Numbered from the stretch's first letter, positions 1-10,623 are shown. The stretch is 64,000 nucleotides of DNA from Enterobacter asburiae (GCA_011754535.1 JAAQVN010000001.1:4526001-4590000), one strand, 5' to 3'. A program made the numbers and translations. Notes: generated by a model not told the origin, from the letters alone.

Positions 1-1
1 C

Positions 2-1198
2 GGCTGGTTTGGCGCCGCGGTAGGCCCAATTAAATATAAAAATTCTGCAGTGGCTAACAAGATGGTCGATCTCGCTATCGGCGATATCGAAGGCACGGGC
101 GGACGCGGCGGCGCGGTCATTATCTACGGCGCCCAAAAGCCAGGCGACCAGTGGCAGAATATCGATATTAAGCGCAACAACCTGGGCGACTGGGAGATCC
201 CTGCCGCAACCGGCGCCTATATTCGTCCGCAGATGACCGCCACCAACGGTCCGGAGAAACCGCTTAACTACAACCTTGGACAGCAGATCAGCGATGTCGG
301 GGATATTAACGGCGACGGCTTCAGTGATTATCTGATCGTCGACCCGGAATCCGTCAATGAAGGCCGTAAATCCGAAAACAGCGGCACTGATGGGCGCGGT
401 ACGGCTTATCTTGTCTACGGCAGCAGCTTCAACCAGGGGAATCTCGACATTGCCTCGTTAAACGCGACGCAGGCAACCCGCATTCACGGTATGGGGGCAG
501 CTTTCCTTGGCGGTCAGTCCGGCGGAGGTGAAGGGAGTAACGATCATAGCGCCTATACGCAGGATAAGCCCAATAACGGCACCATTACGCCGTTAGGTAA
601 CTTCCTGAGTACACATTATAACGCTTTTGCGATTAGCGCCCCTGCCGACATGGGTATCGATAAAAAACGTTCCGGGCTGGTCTGGATTATCAAAGGTAAG
701 ACCGACGGCAGTAAGCTGCCATCATCCCTGTTCCTTGATGCGGCGCACACCCGGCTGAACTACAACAAAAAATTTAGCGTACGAGATGGCTATGCTATCT
801 ACGCCGACAGGCCTGGCAGCAAGCTGGCAGGGTTCGGGAACAGCATTCTCGGTAATGTGGACTTGAACGGTGACGGTAAGAAGGATCTGGTGATTGGCGA
901 TCCGAATGCGCTGAACTCCAGCGGCACTCAGGTCGGCGCCGTGTATGTGATCAACGGCGGTAAAAGCCTGGATGATTACGCTGATGATGAAGGCATGATC
1001 GATATTAATACGCTGGTGAGTGAAGGTGTTGCGAAAGTCTACTGGGGTAAAAATCAGTATGAAAAATTCGGTGCCTCCATTGCGGCCGGGAACTTCAATG
1101 GCTTCACTCAGGACAGTCTTGCCATTGGTTCTTACCGTGATAACAGCTGGACGGGTAAAGTCACCTTCCGCATTGCGGATTACATCATCCCGGATTAA
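2..1198 (+). CDS. FG-GAP/integrin-alpha-like repeat protein, 5' end outside the window
   Basis: The reading frame is open from the left edge, so this is only the C-terminal about 399 residues. GTG at 50 is in frame, but the codons before it already read as propeller sequence (GWFGAAVG), so the true start lies upstream. Several FG-GAP blades are visible: DVGDINGDGFSDYLIV, GNVDLNGDGKKDLVIGDP and AAGNFNGFTQDSLAIGSY. The D-x-N-G-D-G loops match calcium-binding loops of integrin-alpha-type beta-propellers. Proteins of this type are usually exported and act at the cell surface, but signal peptide and anchor would be in the missing part. It converges on yhiN across a strong hairpin. E. coli has no equivalent gene next to yhiN that I recall. 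Substrate or partner unknown. Confidence 0.75.
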   Translation, partial: GWFGAAVGPIKYKNSAVANKMVDLAIGDIEGTGGRGGAVIIYGAQKPGDQWQNIDIKRNNLGDWEIPAATGAYIRPQMTATNGPEKPLNYNLGQQISDVGDINGDGFSDYLIVDPESVNEGRKSENSGTDGRGTAYLVYGSSFNQGNLDIASLNATQATRIHGMGAAFLGGQSGGGEGSNDHSAYTQDKPNNGTITPLGNFLSTHYNAFAISAPADMGIDKKRSGLVWIIKGKTDGSKLPSSLFLDAAHTRLNYNKKFSVRDGYAIYADRPGSKLAGFGNSILGNVDLNGDGKKDLVIGDPNALNSSGTQVGAVYVINGGKSLDDYADDEGMIDINTLVSEGVAKVYWGKNQYEKFGASIAAGNFNGFTQDSLAIGSYRDNSWTGKVTFRIADYIIPD

Positions 1199-1226
1199 TT
1201 CTTACATCATCTGAATGGAGCAACAC

Positions 1227-1250
1227 TGCCGGGGAGGAGACTCCCCGGCA
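1227..1250. terminator. Strong hairpin between convergent FG-GAP gene and yhiN
   Basis: A perfect 10-bp stem, TGCCGGGGAG and CTCCCCGGCA, closes a GAGA tetraloop. It lies 28 bp after the stop of the FG-GAP gene and directly before the stop of yhiN, so it could serve both. The following ATTTATT is only a moderate T tract. Confidence 0.65.
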
Positions 1251-1252
1251 AT

Positions 1253-2449
1253 TTATTGCGCGTTTTGCAGCGCCTGCGCGCACGCCCAGGCGCTCGACCA
1301 CGCCCACTGGAAATTATATCCGCCGAGCCAGCCGGTAACGTCCATCACTTCGCCGATAAAGTAGAGCCCCGGTACGTTACGCGCTTCCATCGTGCGTGAA
1401 GAAAGCTCATTCGTGTCAACGCCGCCCAGCGTCACTTCCGCCGTGCGATACCCCTCTGTGCCGTTTGGCTGAACGCGCCAGTTCGTTAGCGTATCCACCA
1501 ACGCTTCCTGCTCGCGGCTGTTAAGCTGCTTGAGCGACACGTCCGGGATCTGCCCCAGCACCTGCAAACATTCCACCAGACGTTTTGGCAGCTGCATTGC
1601 CAGGGTGTTTTTCAGGCTCTGATTCGGGTGAGCGGTACGCTGCTCGTTAAGGAACGCGCCGAGATCGCAGTCCGGGAGCAGGTTAACCGTGACGAATTCC
1701 CCCGGCTGCCAGTAGCTGGAGATTTGCAGTACCGCCGGGCCGGAGAGACCGCGGTGGGTAAAGAGCAGGTTTTCGCGGAATACCGTCCCGTCTTCGGCAG
1801 TAATGACTGAAGGAACAGAGATGCCGGAAAGCGTCTGAAGCTGCTCCAGCAGCGGCTTATGCAGCGTGAACGGCACCAGCCCGGCGCGGGTTGGCAGAAC
1901 CTTCAGGCCAAACTGTTCGGCGATTTTATAGCCGAACGGTGACGCGCCCAGACCCGGCATCGAGAGGCCGCCGCTGGCGATCACCAGATTATCGGCGCTG
2001 ACGGTTTCACCGTTCAGCTGCAGCGTGTAGCCCTGCTCGTCGCGAGCCACCTCCAGCACTTCCGTGCGCAGGCGCATCACCACGCCGCCCTTCTCGCACT
2101 CGGCCACCAGCATATCGACAATCTGCTGCGCGGAGTCGTCGCAGAACAGCTGTCCCAGGGTTTTTTCATGCCACGCGATCCCGTGCTTACCCACCAGGTC
2201 GATAAAGTCCCACTGGGTGTAACGCGCCAGCGCAGATTTGCAAAAATGGCGGTTCTGGCTCAAATAGGCCGCGGGTTCGACATAAAGATTGGTGAAGTTG
2301 CAGCGCCCGCCGCCCGACATCAGGATTTTGCGGCCTGGCTTTTTTCCGTTGTCCAGCAACAGTACGCGACGACCCGCCTGTCCGGCCATCGCCGCACAAA
2401 ACATACCCGCCGCACCGGCGCCAATTACCACGGCATCAAACCTTTCCAC
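1253..2449 (-). CDS. yhiN: HI0933-family FAD/NAD(P)-binding flavoprotein YhiN
   Basis: 398-aa cytoplasmic flavoprotein of the HI0933/BaiN-like family. The N-terminal dinucleotide-binding motif is GAGAAGMF at residues 10-17, and the C-terminal family motif GEVMDVTGWLGGYNFQWAW is intact. The family is thought to be an oxidoreductase, but the E. coli member's substrate is not established. I chose GTG at 2449 because AGAGGG lies 8 bases upstream and the protein then aligns from its first residue with E. coli YhiN (MERFDAV). The frame stays open to an ATG at 2575, but that would add 42 residues foreign to the family. The gene is divergent from pitA and converges on the FG-GAP gene. Confidence 0.9.
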   Translation of the reverse strand: MERFDAVVIGAGAAGMFCAAMAGQAGRRVLLLDNGKKPGRKILMSGGGRCNFTNLYVEPAAYLSQNRHFCKSALARYTQWDFIDLVGKHGIAWHEKTLGQLFCDDSAQQIVDMLVAECEKGGVVMRLRTEVLEVARDEQGYTLQLNGETVSADNLVIASGGLSMPGLGASPFGYKIAEQFGLKVLPTRAGLVPFTLHKPLLEQLQTLSGISVPSVITAEDGTVFRENLLFTHRGLSGPAVLQISSYWQPGEFVTVNLLPDCDLGAFLNEQRTAHPNQSLKNTLAMQLPKRLVECLQVLGQIPDVSLKQLNSREQEALVDTLTNWRVQPNGTEGYRTAEVTLGGVDTNELSSRTMEARNVPGLYFIGEVMDVTGWLGGYNFQWAWSSAWACAQALQNAQ

Positions 2450-2611
2450 GTCAAAACCCTCTTCGTTAACTGCCGCGGATTGTAAAGTTTCCTCTGTGGT
2501 CACACCAGCGTAAAAAGATATTACAAAGCCATTCCATTGAAATTTAACGATTATCCTTTCAGGCACTTTTCTCAAATCAGGTGGTATGTCAAAAAAAGTC
2601 TATATTTCACT

Positions 2612-2640
2612 TTGCCCGTTGCGCATTTGTCCTGGATAAT
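2612..2640 (+). promoter_or_regulatory. Candidate sigma-70 promoter of pitA
   Basis: TTGCCC (2612-2617) and GATAAT (2635-2640) are separated by 17 bases. The predicted start point near 2647 leaves a roughly 30-base leader before the pitA ATG at 2678. Judged by eye only. Confidence 0.45.
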
Positions 2641-2677
2641 GCGCCGCGTTCATGTCCTCAAAATGGCGTAACGTCCT

Positions 2678-4177
2678 ATGCTACATTTGTTTGCCGGCCT
2701 GGATTTACATACCGGGCTTTTACTATTGCTTGCTCTGGTTTTTGTACTGTTTTACGAAGCGATCAACGGCTTCCACGACACTGCAAACGCAGTAGCAACG
2801 GTTATCTACACTCGCGCAATGCGATCGCAGCTTGCGGTCGTTATGGCGGCGGTATTTAACTTTTTTGGTGTCCTCCTGGGCGGACTGAGCGTTGCGTATG
2901 CCATCGTGCATATGCTGCCAACGGATCTGCTGCTTAACGTGAGTTCCGGTCATGGCCTTGCCATGGTGTTCTCAATGCTGCTTGCTGCCATTATCTGGAA
3001 CCTCGGTACCTGGTATTTCGGCCTGCCTGCATCCAGCTCTCACACCCTCATCGGCGCGATTATCGGTATCGGGTTAACCAACGCCCTGATGACCGGGACA
3101 TCGGTTGTTGATGCACTGAACCTGCCTAAAGTACTGGGTATTTTCGGCTCTCTGATCATCTCCCCTATCGTGGGCCTGGTGGTTGCGGGTGGATTGATTT
3201 TCATCCTGCGTCGCTACTGGAGCAACACGAAGAAACGCGCGCGTATCCACCTGACGCCAGCTGAGCGTGAGAAGAAAGACGGCAAGAAAAAGCCGCCGTT
3301 CTGGACGCGTATCGCCCTGATCATTTCCGCTATCGGCGTGGCCTTCTCTCATGGCGCGAACGACGGGCAGAAAGGCATTGGTCTGGTGATGCTGGTTCTG
3401 ATCGGCGTCGCACCGGCGGGCTTCGTGGTGAATATGAACGCTTCTGGTTATGAAATCACCCGTACCCGTGATGCGGTCAACAACGTTGAGACCTATTTCC
3501 AGCAGCACCCTGAGCTGCTGAAAAAAGCGACCGGCGTTGATCAGCTGATCCCTTCCCCGGAATCAGGTGCGACGACGGCACCGGGCGAATTCCACTGCCA
3601 TCCGGCTAACGCGATTAACGCGCTGGAACGCGCCAAAGGCATGCTGGGCAATATCGAAAGCTACGACAAACTGGCCGTTGAACAGCGTGGTCAGCTGCGT
3701 CGTATCATGCTCTGCATCTCTGACGTGACCGATAAAGTCGCGAAGCTGCCAGAGGTGAATGCTGACGACAAACGTCTGCTGAAGAAACTGAAAAGCGACA
3801 TGCTCAACACCATCGAGTACGCGCCTATCTGGATCATCATGGCCGTCGCGCTGGCACTGGGTATTGGTACAATGATTGGCTGGCGTCGTGTAGCGACCAC
3901 CATCGGCGAGAAGATCGGTAAGAAAGGCATGACCTATGCGCAGGGTATGTCCGCGCAGATGACGGCGGCGGTATCTATCGGTCTGGCGAGCTATACCGGT
4001 ATGCCGGTATCCACCACCCACGTACTCTCCTCGTCCGTGGCAGGTACCATGATTGTTGACGGCGGTGGTCTGCAGCGCAAAACCGTGACCAACATTCTGA
4101 TGGCCTGGGTGTTCACCCTTCCGGCGTCCATCCTGCTGTCTGGCGGTCTGTACTGGATTTCTCTGAAGCTGATTTAA
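2678..4177 (+). CDS. pitA: Low-affinity inorganic phosphate transporter PitA
   Basis: 499-aa inner-membrane metal-phosphate:proton symporter, near-collinear with E. coli PitA (499 aa). The two inverted PiT signature repeats are visible: [11 protein letters not shown] near residue 31 and [13 protein letters not shown] near residue 226. About ten hydrophobic segments are interrupted by a central hydrophilic loop (roughly residues 250-370) containing the His/Cys-bearing EFHCHP. It carries Pi together with divalent metals into the cytoplasm. The gene stands alone, divergent from yhiN, with its own candidate promoter and a strong terminator. Confidence 0.97.
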   Translation: MLHLFAGLDLHTGLLLLLALVFVLFYEAINGFHDTANAVATVIYTRAMRSQLAVVMAAVFNFFGVLLGGLSVAYAIVHMLPTDLLLNVSSGHGLAMVFSMLLAAIIWNLGTWYFGLPASSSHTLIGAIIGIGLTNALMTGTSVVDALNLPKVLGIFGSLIISPIVGLVVAGGLIFILRRYWSNTKKRARIHLTPAEREKKDGKKKPPFWTRIALIISAIGVAFSHGANDGQKGIGLVMLVLIGVAPAGFVVNMNASGYEITRTRDAVNNVETYFQQHPELLKKATGVDQLIPSPESGATTAPGEFHCHPANAINALERAKGMLGNIESYDKLAVEQRGQLRRIMLCISDVTDKVAKLPEVNADDKRLLKKLKSDMLNTIEYAPIWIIMAVALALGIGTMIGWRRVATTIGEKIGKKGMTYAQGMSAQMTAAVSIGLASYTGMPVSTTHVLSSSVAGTMIVDGGGLQRKTVTNILMAWVFTLPASILLSGGLYWISLKLI

Positions 4178-4192
4178 TCGGTTGAAGGCGAC

Positions 4193-4227
4193 AAAAAAGC
4201 GGGTCAGGAAACTGGCCCGCTTTTTTT
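4193..4227 (+). terminator. Rho-independent terminator of pitA
   Basis: The stem AAGCGGG(T)CAG pairs with CTG(G)CCCGCTT around a GAAA loop, followed by seven T. The A-run on the other side means it could also stop uspB transcription on the minus strand. Confidence 0.85.
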
Positions 4228-4231
4228 ATGC

Positions 4232-4567
4232 TCAGTGCCAAATCATCAATGCAATCATACTGACCACGACCAGCCCGCACAGGGCGCTGGTCAAAATGAA
4301 CTGACGACGCAGACGCTCGCAGCGACGGATAAACTCTTCATCGTGATGATCGCGGTAGCGCTGGTAGTAGATATACCCGACCAGACGCATCTGCTTGCTG
4401 GGCTGTCCATGCGAGGTGAAGAACCCTCCACCGTCCACATACTGATACAGCAACGGATCGCAACCACGAAGTACCACTAACAGCGCACGTAACGATGAGA
4501 AGTAGCGCGCCATATTCACTATGCAAACTACGCATAACGCCCAAAACAATGCGACGGTGCTAATCAT
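4232..4567 (-). CDS. uspB: Universal stress protein B
   Basis: 111-aa small membrane protein matching E. coli UspB along its whole length. It has an N-terminal hydrophobic segment (residues about 3-20), a charged middle with [24 protein letters not shown], and a C-terminal segment ending LIALMIWH-like (MIALMIWH here). The start is the ATG at 4567 ([12 protein letters not shown]), as in E. coli; the frame extends 30 codons upstream but that part is not family sequence. In E. coli the gene is RpoS-dependent and linked to ethanol tolerance in stationary phase. It is divergent from uspA over a 283-bp intergenic region. Confidence 0.95.
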   Translation of the reverse strand: MISTVALFWALCVVCIVNMARYFSSLRALLVVLRGCDPLLYQYVDGGGFFTSHGQPSKQMRLVGYIYYQRYRDHHDEEFIRRCERLRRQFILTSALCGLVVVSMIALMIWH

Positions 4568-4850
4568 ACATCCTCCCCGGCGTCCGCCCACGAAGCAAGG
4601 CTCCTGAGCTACCGCACCCCAATGCCCTGACAGACAGTTCAGTGAAAGAATGACCAAAAGTCGATCCGGTTCGCGTTTTAATATCCGAACGGCTCATTAA
4701 ATAGTGTAGGAGATCCGTTAATTTTTTTGCCACAAGGTTAATCGTTATCAACACCAAAGCTTGAAAAATATGTTTAACTGGGCCGTAATGAAAGTATCAG
4801 ACGACGGCATTCTCATTTAGTCATCGATAACTTAAGGAAGGAGTAACACT

Positions 4851-5288
4851 ATGGCTTACAAACACATTCTCATCGCGGTAGACCTCTCTCCGGAGAGCAA
4901 AGTGCTGGTTGATAAAGCAGTATCCATGGCACGTCCCTACAACGCGAAAGTCTCCCTGATTCACGTTGATGTGAATTACTCCGACCTTTACACCGGTCTG
5001 ATCGACGTAAATCTCGGCGATATGCAGAAACGCATCTCCGAAGAGACTCACCATGCTCTGAGCGAACTGTCCACCAACGCGGGCTATCCGATCACCGAAA
5101 CCCTGAGCGGCAGCGGCGACCTGGGCCAGGTACTGGTTGATGCGATTAAGAAATACGATATGGATCTGGTGGTATGCGGACACCATCAGGACTTCTGGAG
5201 CAAGCTGATGTCTTCAGCGCGCCAGCTGATCAATACCGTTCACGTGGATATGCTGATTGTTCCACTGCGTGACGAAGAAGACGAGTAA
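4851..5288 (+). CDS. uspA: Universal stress protein A
   Basis: 145-aa cytoplasmic Usp-fold protein, one residue longer than the E. coli protein. It begins [23 protein letters not shown] and contains the family's [15 protein letters not shown] strand-loop-helix. UspA forms dimers and is induced by growth arrest and many stresses. The ATG at 4851 is preceded by a strong site, AAGGAAGGAG. The 283 bp shared with divergent uspB hold the promoters; I could not assign -35 and -10 elements with confidence. In E. coli the next gene is dtpB; here a palindromic repeat and then rsmJ follow. Confidence 0.97.
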   Translation: MAYKHILIAVDLSPESKVLVDKAVSMARPYNAKVSLIHVDVNYSDLYTGLIDVNLGDMQKRISEETHHALSELSTNAGYPITETLSGSGDLGQVLVDAIKKYDMDLVVCGHHQDFWSKLMSSARQLINTVHVDMLIVPLRDEEDE

Positions 5289-5300
5289 GTGCATTAGATT

Positions 5301-5377
5301 CCCCTCACCCTAACCCTCTCCCCATAGGGGAGAGGGAACGATCGAGCCCCTATGGGGAGAGGGGTTGGGGTGAGGGG
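5301..5377. repeat. 77-bp imperfect palindromic extragenic repeat (CTCTCCCC family)
   Basis: CCCCTCACCCTAACCCTCTC at the left is mirrored by GAGAGGGGTTGGGGTGAGGGG at the right, with an inner CCCCATAGGGG / CCCCTATGGGG pair. It is related to three shorter copies at 39866, 47802 and 51903. It fills the uspA-rsmJ junction and its right arm encodes the last codons and stop of rsmJ. Confidence 0.85.
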
Positions 5378-6114
5378 ATATAAATATCAAACCGGTGTCC
5401 TTTAGTGGTCACCGCGTTGGTCGTGGCAACGTCCGCCAGCGGCGGCGCGTAGTCCGGACGCTTCACCACCACCCGCTTCGTCGCGAGCTGACGAGCCGGC
5501 TCCAGCAGGCCATCTGCGTCTAAATCCGGTCCCACCAGCGACTGAAACACCCGCATCTCTTTCTTCACCAGCGCGCTTTTCTGCTTATGCGGGAACATCG
5601 GGTCGAGATAGACCACCTGCGGGCGCGGGGTGATATCGGTCAGCGCCGTCAGGCTTGAAGCGTGGATAAGCTGCAAGCGCTCCTGCAGCCACGGGCCGAT
5701 TTCCGGGTCTGCGTAGCCTCGCGCTAGCCCGTCGTCGAGCAGCGCGGCCACCACCGGATTGCGCTCCAGCATGCGCACATGACAGCCCACCGACGCCAGC
5801 ACAAAGGCATCACGCCCCAGCCCCGCCGTGGCGTCCACCACGTCCGGGAGATAGCTTCCTTTAATGCCGACCGCTTTGGCCACCGCTTCGCCGCGACCGC
5901 CGCCGAACTTGCGCCGGTGCGCCATCGCCCCGCCAACGAAGTCGACAAAAATCCCGCCGAGCTTCGGTTCGTCGCGCTTGCGTAATTCGAGATGCGCTGT
6001 CGTCATCACCAGCGCCATCAGGTTCTCTTCGTCGTGCTCCAGCCCCCAGCGGGCCGCCAGAACGGATAAGGCGCCGTCTCCGGCGCCCGTTTCATCAACT
6101 AAGCAGATCTTCAC
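5350..6114 (-). CDS. rsmJ: 16S rRNA (guanine-1516-N2)-methyltransferase RsmJ
   Basis: 254-aa SAM-dependent methyltransferase that modifies G1516 of 16S rRNA. The SAM-binding motif [11 protein letters not shown] and catalytic-loop motif YLDPMFPHK are intact. The start is GTG at 6114, giving [10 protein letters not shown], which aligns with MKICLIDETG of E. coli; it lies 7 bases after the prlC stop, so the two form an operon. The C-terminus is unusual: after FDIY the protein reads IPSPQPLSP, encoded by the right arm of the palindromic repeat, where E. coli has AGTPV. The repeat therefore supplies the stop codon. Confidence 0.93.
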   Translation of the reverse strand: MKICLVDETGAGDGALSVLAARWGLEHDEENLMALVMTTAHLELRKRDEPKLGGIFVDFVGGAMAHRRKFGGGRGEAVAKAVGIKGSYLPDVVDATAGLGRDAFVLASVGCHVRMLERNPVVAALLDDGLARGYADPEIGPWLQERLQLIHASSLTALTDITPRPQVVYLDPMFPHKQKSALVKKEMRVFQSLVGPDLDADGLLEPARQLATKRVVVKRPDYAPPLADVATTNAVTTKGHRFDIYIPSPQPLSP

Positions 6115-6121
6115 GTAACAA

Positions 6122-8164
6122 TCAGCCTTTGATCCCGTAATGTTCAAGCATCGCATCCAGCTGCGGCTCGCGGCCGCGGAAGCGTTTGAACAGCACCATT
6201 GGCTCTTCAGACCCGCCACGGGTCAGGATGTTGTCGAGGAACGACTGGCCGGTTTCGCGGTTGAAGATCCCCTCTTCTTCGAAGCGAGAGAAGGCATCCG
6301 CCGCCAGCACGTCGGCCCACAGGTAGCTGTAGTATCCCGCCGCGTAGCCGCCCGCGAAGATGTGGCTGAACGCGTGCGGGAAGCGGCCCCAGGTTGGCCC
6401 TGGAATAACGGCAACCTGCTTTTTAATCTCGGCAAGAGTTTCAAGGATTTTCGCGCCCTGCTCCGGGCTAAACTCCGCGTGCAGGCGGAAGTCGAACAGG
6501 CCGAACTCCAGTTGACGCAGGATGAACATTGCCGCCTGGTAGTTTTTCGCCGCCAGCATTTTATCCAGCAGCGCTTTCGGCAGCGGTTCGCCGGTTTCAT
6601 AGTGACCGGAGATAAACGCCAGCGCGTCCGGCTCCCAGCACCAGTTTTCCATAAACTGGCTTGGCAGCTCGACCGCATCCCACGGCACGCCGCTGATGCC
6701 GGCAACACCTGCGGTTTCGATGCGGGTCAGCATATGGTGCAGGCCGTGACCGAACTCGTGGAACAGGGTAATCACTTCGTCGTGAGTGAACAGCGCAGGC
6801 TTGCCGTTCACCGGACGGTTGAAGTTACAGGTCAGGTAGGCGACCGGCTTCTGCAGGGAGCCGTCGGCTTTACGCATCTGGCCCACGCAGTCGTCCATCC
6901 ACGCCCCGCCGCGCTTGTTTTCACGCGCGTAGAGGTCAAGGTAGAAGCTGCCGCGCAGCTCGTTTTTCTCGTCATACAGCTCGAAGAAGCGCACGTCCGG
7001 GTGCCATACGTCGATATCAGTACGCTCTTTGGCGGTGATGCCATAGATGCGTTTCACCACTTCGAACAGGCCGTTAACGGCTTTGTTTTCCGGGAAGTAC
7101 GGGCGCAGCTGCTCGTCGCTGATGCTGTAGAGGTGCTGTTTCTGTTTTTCGCTGTAGTAGGCGATATCCCACGGCTGCAGCTCGTCCACGCCGAACTCCG
7201 CTTTCGCGAAGGCGCGCAGCTGGGCCAGCTCTTTCTCACCCTGAGGACGGGCGCGTTTCGCCAGATCGGTCAGGAAGTCGAGCACCTGCTGCGGGTTCTC
7301 CGCCATTTTGGTGGCGAGGGATTTATCGGCGTAGCTGTCGAAGCCGAGCAGCTGGGCCAGCTCGTGGCGCAGGGCGAGGATCTCCGCCATCACCGGGCTG
7401 TTGTCCCACTTACCGGCATTCGGCCCCTGATCGGAGGCGCGAGTGCTGTACGCGCGATACATCTCTTCGCGCAGGGTCTGGTTGTCGCAGTAGGTCATCA
7501 CCGGCAGATAGCTTGGGATATCCAGCGTTAACAGGAAACCTTCCTGCTCTTTCGCTTCGGCCTGGGCTTTTGCCGCCGCCAGCGCGCTTTCCGGCATACC
7601 GGCCAGTTCGGATTCATCGGTAATCAGCTTTGTCCAGCCCATGGTGGCGTCGAGGACGTTGTTGCTGTACTGGTTGCCCAGCTCGGACAGGCGCGCGGCG
7701 ATTTCACCGTAGCGAACCTGCTTCTCTTTTGGCAGACCGATACCGGACAGCTCAAAATCACGCAGGGCGTTATCGACGGATTTTTTCTGCGCCGTGTTCA
7801 GTTCAGCATAGTGGTCGCCGTCGCGCAGGTCACGGTAGGCTTTGTACAGCCCTTCGTGCTGACCAACCCAGGTGCTGTACTCAGAGAGCAGCGGCAGAGT
7901 TTGTTCGTAAGCTTCGCGCAGTTCCGGGCTGTTTTTAATCGAGTTCAGGTGGCTCACCGGGGAGAAGATGCGCCCCAGCACGTCGTCCACTTCGGCCAGC
8001 GGCTGACACAGATTTTCCCAGGTGTACGGCCCGCCCTGCGCAACCACGCTTTCTACCGCCGCACGGCAGTTTTCCAACGACCGGGTAACGGCTGGAACAA
8101 CATGCTCAGGGAGGATTTTAGAAAACGGCGGCAACGAAAAAGGCGTCAGTAATGGATTGGTCAT
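6122..8164 (-). CDS. prlC: Oligopeptidase A
   Basis: 680-aa cytoplasmic zinc metallopeptidase of family M3 that degrades short peptides, including cleaved signal peptides. The zinc site [11 protein letters not shown] is intact near residue 470, with the downstream glutamate region around [10 protein letters not shown]. Length and sequence match E. coli OpdA. The start is ATG at 8164 (MTNPLLTPF); the frame extends 30 codons further but without family similarity. rsmJ follows after 7 bases. In E. coli the pair belongs to the heat-shock regulon; I did not identify a sigma-32 promoter here. Confidence 0.96.
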   Translation of the reverse strand: MTNPLLTPFSLPPFSKILPEHVVPAVTRSLENCRAAVESVVAQGGPYTWENLCQPLAEVDDVLGRIFSPVSHLNSIKNSPELREAYEQTLPLLSEYSTWVGQHEGLYKAYRDLRDGDHYAELNTAQKKSVDNALRDFELSGIGLPKEKQVRYGEIAARLSELGNQYSNNVLDATMGWTKLITDESELAGMPESALAAAKAQAEAKEQEGFLLTLDIPSYLPVMTYCDNQTLREEMYRAYSTRASDQGPNAGKWDNSPVMAEILALRHELAQLLGFDSYADKSLATKMAENPQQVLDFLTDLAKRARPQGEKELAQLRAFAKAEFGVDELQPWDIAYYSEKQKQHLYSISDEQLRPYFPENKAVNGLFEVVKRIYGITAKERTDIDVWHPDVRFFELYDEKNELRGSFYLDLYARENKRGGAWMDDCVGQMRKADGSLQKPVAYLTCNFNRPVNGKPALFTHDEVITLFHEFGHGLHHMLTRIETAGVAGISGVPWDAVELPSQFMENWCWEPDALAFISGHYETGEPLPKALLDKMLAAKNYQAAMFILRQLEFGLFDFRLHAEFSPEQGAKILETLAEIKKQVAVIPGPTWGRFPHAFSHIFAGGYAAGYYSYLWADVLAADAFSRFEEEGIFNRETGQSFLDNILTRGGSEEPMVLFKRFRGREPQLDAMLEHYGIKG

Positions 8165-8341
8165 AAACGCTGTCCTGTTGAAATAGGTGAATGAAGCGCG
8201 CATCCGGCGCTGTGCATATTGTTCAGTAATGGGGTTAAGTGTAGAGGATTTCAATAGCCGCGCTTACCGGGCCTACGGGTAATCTGTGCCGTTCTGCTGT
8301 AAACTGTGGCAAATCGTCAATTCAGCGGAATATCAATACCC

Positions 8342-9184
8342 ATGCTCAGTTATCGCCACAGCTTCCACGCAGGCAACCACGCCGACGTCCTTAAACACAC
8401 CGTTCAGAGCCTGATCATCGAATCGCTCAAAGAGAAAGAGAAGCCGTTTCTCTATCTGGACACCCACGCGGGCGCGGGCCGTTACCAGCTGAGCGGCGAA
8501 CATGCTGAGCGTACCGGCGAATATCTGGAAGGGATTGCCCGCATCTGGCAGCAGGACGATCTGCCTGCCGAGCTGGAGCCGTACATCGGCGTGGTCAATC
8601 ACTTCAACCGCAACGGCCAGCTTCGCTACTACCCGGGCTCGCCGCTGATTGCCCGCCAGCTGCTGCGCGAGCAGGACAGCCTCCAGCTGACCGAGCTGCA
8701 TCCGAGCGACTTCCCGCTGCTGCGTTCTGAATTCCAGAAAGACAGCCGCGCCCGCGTGGAAAAATCCGACGGCTACCAGCAGCTGAAAGCCAGGCTGCCG
8801 CCGGTTTCCCGTCGCGGCCTGGTGCTGATAGACCCGCCGTACGAAATCAAAACCGACTATCAGGCGGTGGTGACCGGCATCCACGAAGGCTACAAACGCT
8901 TCGCCACCGGGACATACGCCCTGTGGTACCCGGTAGTGCTGCGCGCGCAGATCAAACGCATGATCAAAGATCTGGAGGCGACCGGCATCCGCAAAATCCT
9001 GCAGATTGAGCTGGCGGTACGCCCGGACAGCGATCAGCGCGGCATGACCGCCTCCGGGATGATTGTGATCAACCCGCCGTGGAAGCTTGAAGCTCAGATG
9101 AACAACGTGCTGCCGTGGCTGCACAAAACGCTGGTGCCAGCGGGTACAGGCCACGCCACCGTCAGTTGGATCGTGCCTGAGTAA
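8342..9184 (+). CDS. rlmJ: 23S rRNA (adenine-2030-N6)-methyltransferase RlmJ
   Basis: 280-aa SAM-dependent methyltransferase that modifies A2030 of 23S rRNA. It begins MLSYRHSFHAGNHADVLKH, the invariant family N-terminus, and carries the N6-adenine methyltransferase motif DPPYE (LVLIDPPYEIKTDY). I chose ATG at 8342, which matches E. coli; an upstream in-frame start at 8306 would add 12 residues foreign to the family. It is divergent from prlC; the 177-bp gap contains REP-like sequence near 8260-8280 (CGCTTACCGGGCCTACGGG). gor follows 71 bp downstream. Confidence 0.95.
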   Translation: MLSYRHSFHAGNHADVLKHTVQSLIIESLKEKEKPFLYLDTHAGAGRYQLSGEHAERTGEYLEGIARIWQQDDLPAELEPYIGVVNHFNRNGQLRYYPGSPLIARQLLREQDSLQLTELHPSDFPLLRSEFQKDSRARVEKSDGYQQLKARLPPVSRRGLVLIDPPYEIKTDYQAVVTGIHEGYKRFATGTYALWYPVVLRAQIKRMIKDLEATGIRKILQIELAVRPDSDQRGMTASGMIVINPPWKLEAQMNNVLPWLHKTLVPAGTGHATVSWIVPE

Positions 9185-9255
9185 TCGCAGCCATCGGTGG
9201 AAACTATTGATTTCAGGTATACAATCGCGGCAATTCACGATTAAGGACAAAAGCT

Positions 9256-10608
9256 ATGACTAAGCATTATGACTACATCGCAATCGGCGGCGGCAGCGGC
9301 GGCATCGCCTCCATCAACCGCGCGGCCATGTACGGCCAGAAGTGTGCGCTGATTGAAGCCAAAGCGCTGGGCGGCACCTGCGTGAACGTGGGTTGTGTAC
9401 CGAAGAAAGTGATGTGGCACGCGGCGCAAATCCGTGAAGCTATCCATATGTACGGCCCGGACTACGGCTTTGACACCACCATCAACCACTTCGACTGGGA
9501 CAAGCTGATCGCCAGCCGTACCGCCTACATCGACCGTATTCACACCTCATACGACAACGTGCTGGGTAAAAATAACGTTGACGTGATCCACGGCTTTGCC
9601 CGCTTTGTGGACGCGAAAACGATCGAAGTGAACGGCGAGACGATCACCGCCGATCACATCCTGATCGCCACCGGCGGCCGTCCGAGCCACCCGAACATTC
9701 CGGGCGCTGAATACGGCATCGACTCCGACGGTTTCTTCGAGCTGCCTGCCCTGCCAAAACGCGTTGCCGTTGTTGGCGCGGGGTACATCGCGGTGGAACT
9801 GGCCGGCGTGATTAACGGCCTGGGCGCAGAAGCGCACCTGTTCGTGCGTAAGCACGCGCCGCTGCGCAGCTTTGACCCGCTGATTGTCGATACCCTGGTC
9901 GAAGTGATGAACACCGAAGGCCCGACCCTGCACACTAATGCCGTGCCAAAAGCGGTGGTGAAAAACGCGGACGGCAGCCTGACGCTTGAGCTGGAAGATG
10001 GCCGCAGCCAGACCGTTGATTGCCTGATCTGGGCGATTGGTCGTGAACCGGCGAACGACAGCTTCAACCTGGCTGTAACGGGCGTGAAAACCAACGATAA
10101 AGGCTACATCGTCGTCGATAAGTTCCAGAACACCAGCGTGCCGGGCATTTACGCGGTCGGCGATAACACCGGTGCCGTTGAGCTGACGCCGGTAGCTGTT
10201 GCGGCGGGCCGTCGTCTCTCCGAGCGCCTGTTTAACAACAAGCCGGACGAGCATCTGGACTACAGCAATATCCCGACCGTGGTCTTCAGCCACCCGCCAA
10301 TCGGCACCGTCGGCTTAACCGAGCCTCAGGCGCGCGAGCAGTATGGCGACGACCAGGTGAAAGTGTATAAATCGGCGTTCACCGCGATGTATACCGCGGT
10401 TACCTCCCACCGCCAGCCGTGCCGCATGAAGCTGGTCTGCGTGGGCCCGGAAGAGAAGATTGTCGGCATCCACGGCATCGGTTTCGGCATGGACGAGATC
10501 CTGCAGGGCTTTGCGGTGGCGCTGAAGATGGGCGCAACCAAAAAAGACTTCGACAATACCGTGGCGATCCACCCGACGGCGGCGGAAGAGTTTGTGACGA
10601 TGCGCTAA
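9256..10608 (+). CDS. gor: Glutathione reductase
   Basis: 450-aa cytoplasmic flavoenzyme that reduces glutathione disulfide with NADPH. Visible in order: FAD motif GGGSGG near residue 11, redox-active disulfide GGTCVNVGC near residues 39-47, NADPH motif [13 protein letters not shown] near residue 175, and the C-terminal dimer-interface motif [10 protein letters not shown] with the active-site histidine of the partner subunit. It is collinear with E. coli Gor. The ATG at 9256 follows AAGGAC. TATACAAT about 37 bases upstream is a possible -10 element. The gene ends at a hairpin that overlaps the 3' end of the convergent nucleotidyltransferase gene. Confidence 0.97.
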   Translation: MTKHYDYIAIGGGSGGIASINRAAMYGQKCALIEAKALGGTCVNVGCVPKKVMWHAAQIREAIHMYGPDYGFDTTINHFDWDKLIASRTAYIDRIHTSYDNVLGKNNVDVIHGFARFVDAKTIEVNGETITADHILIATGGRPSHPNIPGAEYGIDSDGFFELPALPKRVAVVGAGYIAVELAGVINGLGAEAHLFVRKHAPLRSFDPLIVDTLVEVMNTEGPTLHTNAVPKAVVKNADGSLTLELEDGRSQTVDCLIWAIGREPANDSFNLAVTGVKTNDKGYIVVDKFQNTSVPGIYAVGDNTGAVELTPVAVAAGRRLSERLFNNKPDEHLDYSNIPTVVFSHPPIGTVGLTEPQAREQYGDDQVKVYKSAFTAMYTAVTSHRQPCRMKLVCVGPEEKIVGIHGIGFGMDEILQGFAVALKMGATKKDFDNTVAIHPTAAEEFVTMR

Positions 10609-10623
10609 CCAGAGCGTTACAGG

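Noticed and set aside
8306..8341. Upstream start for rlmJ giving 12 more residues
   Set aside because: MLSYRHSFHAGNHADVLKH at 8342 is the family N-terminus; the extra residues have no match.
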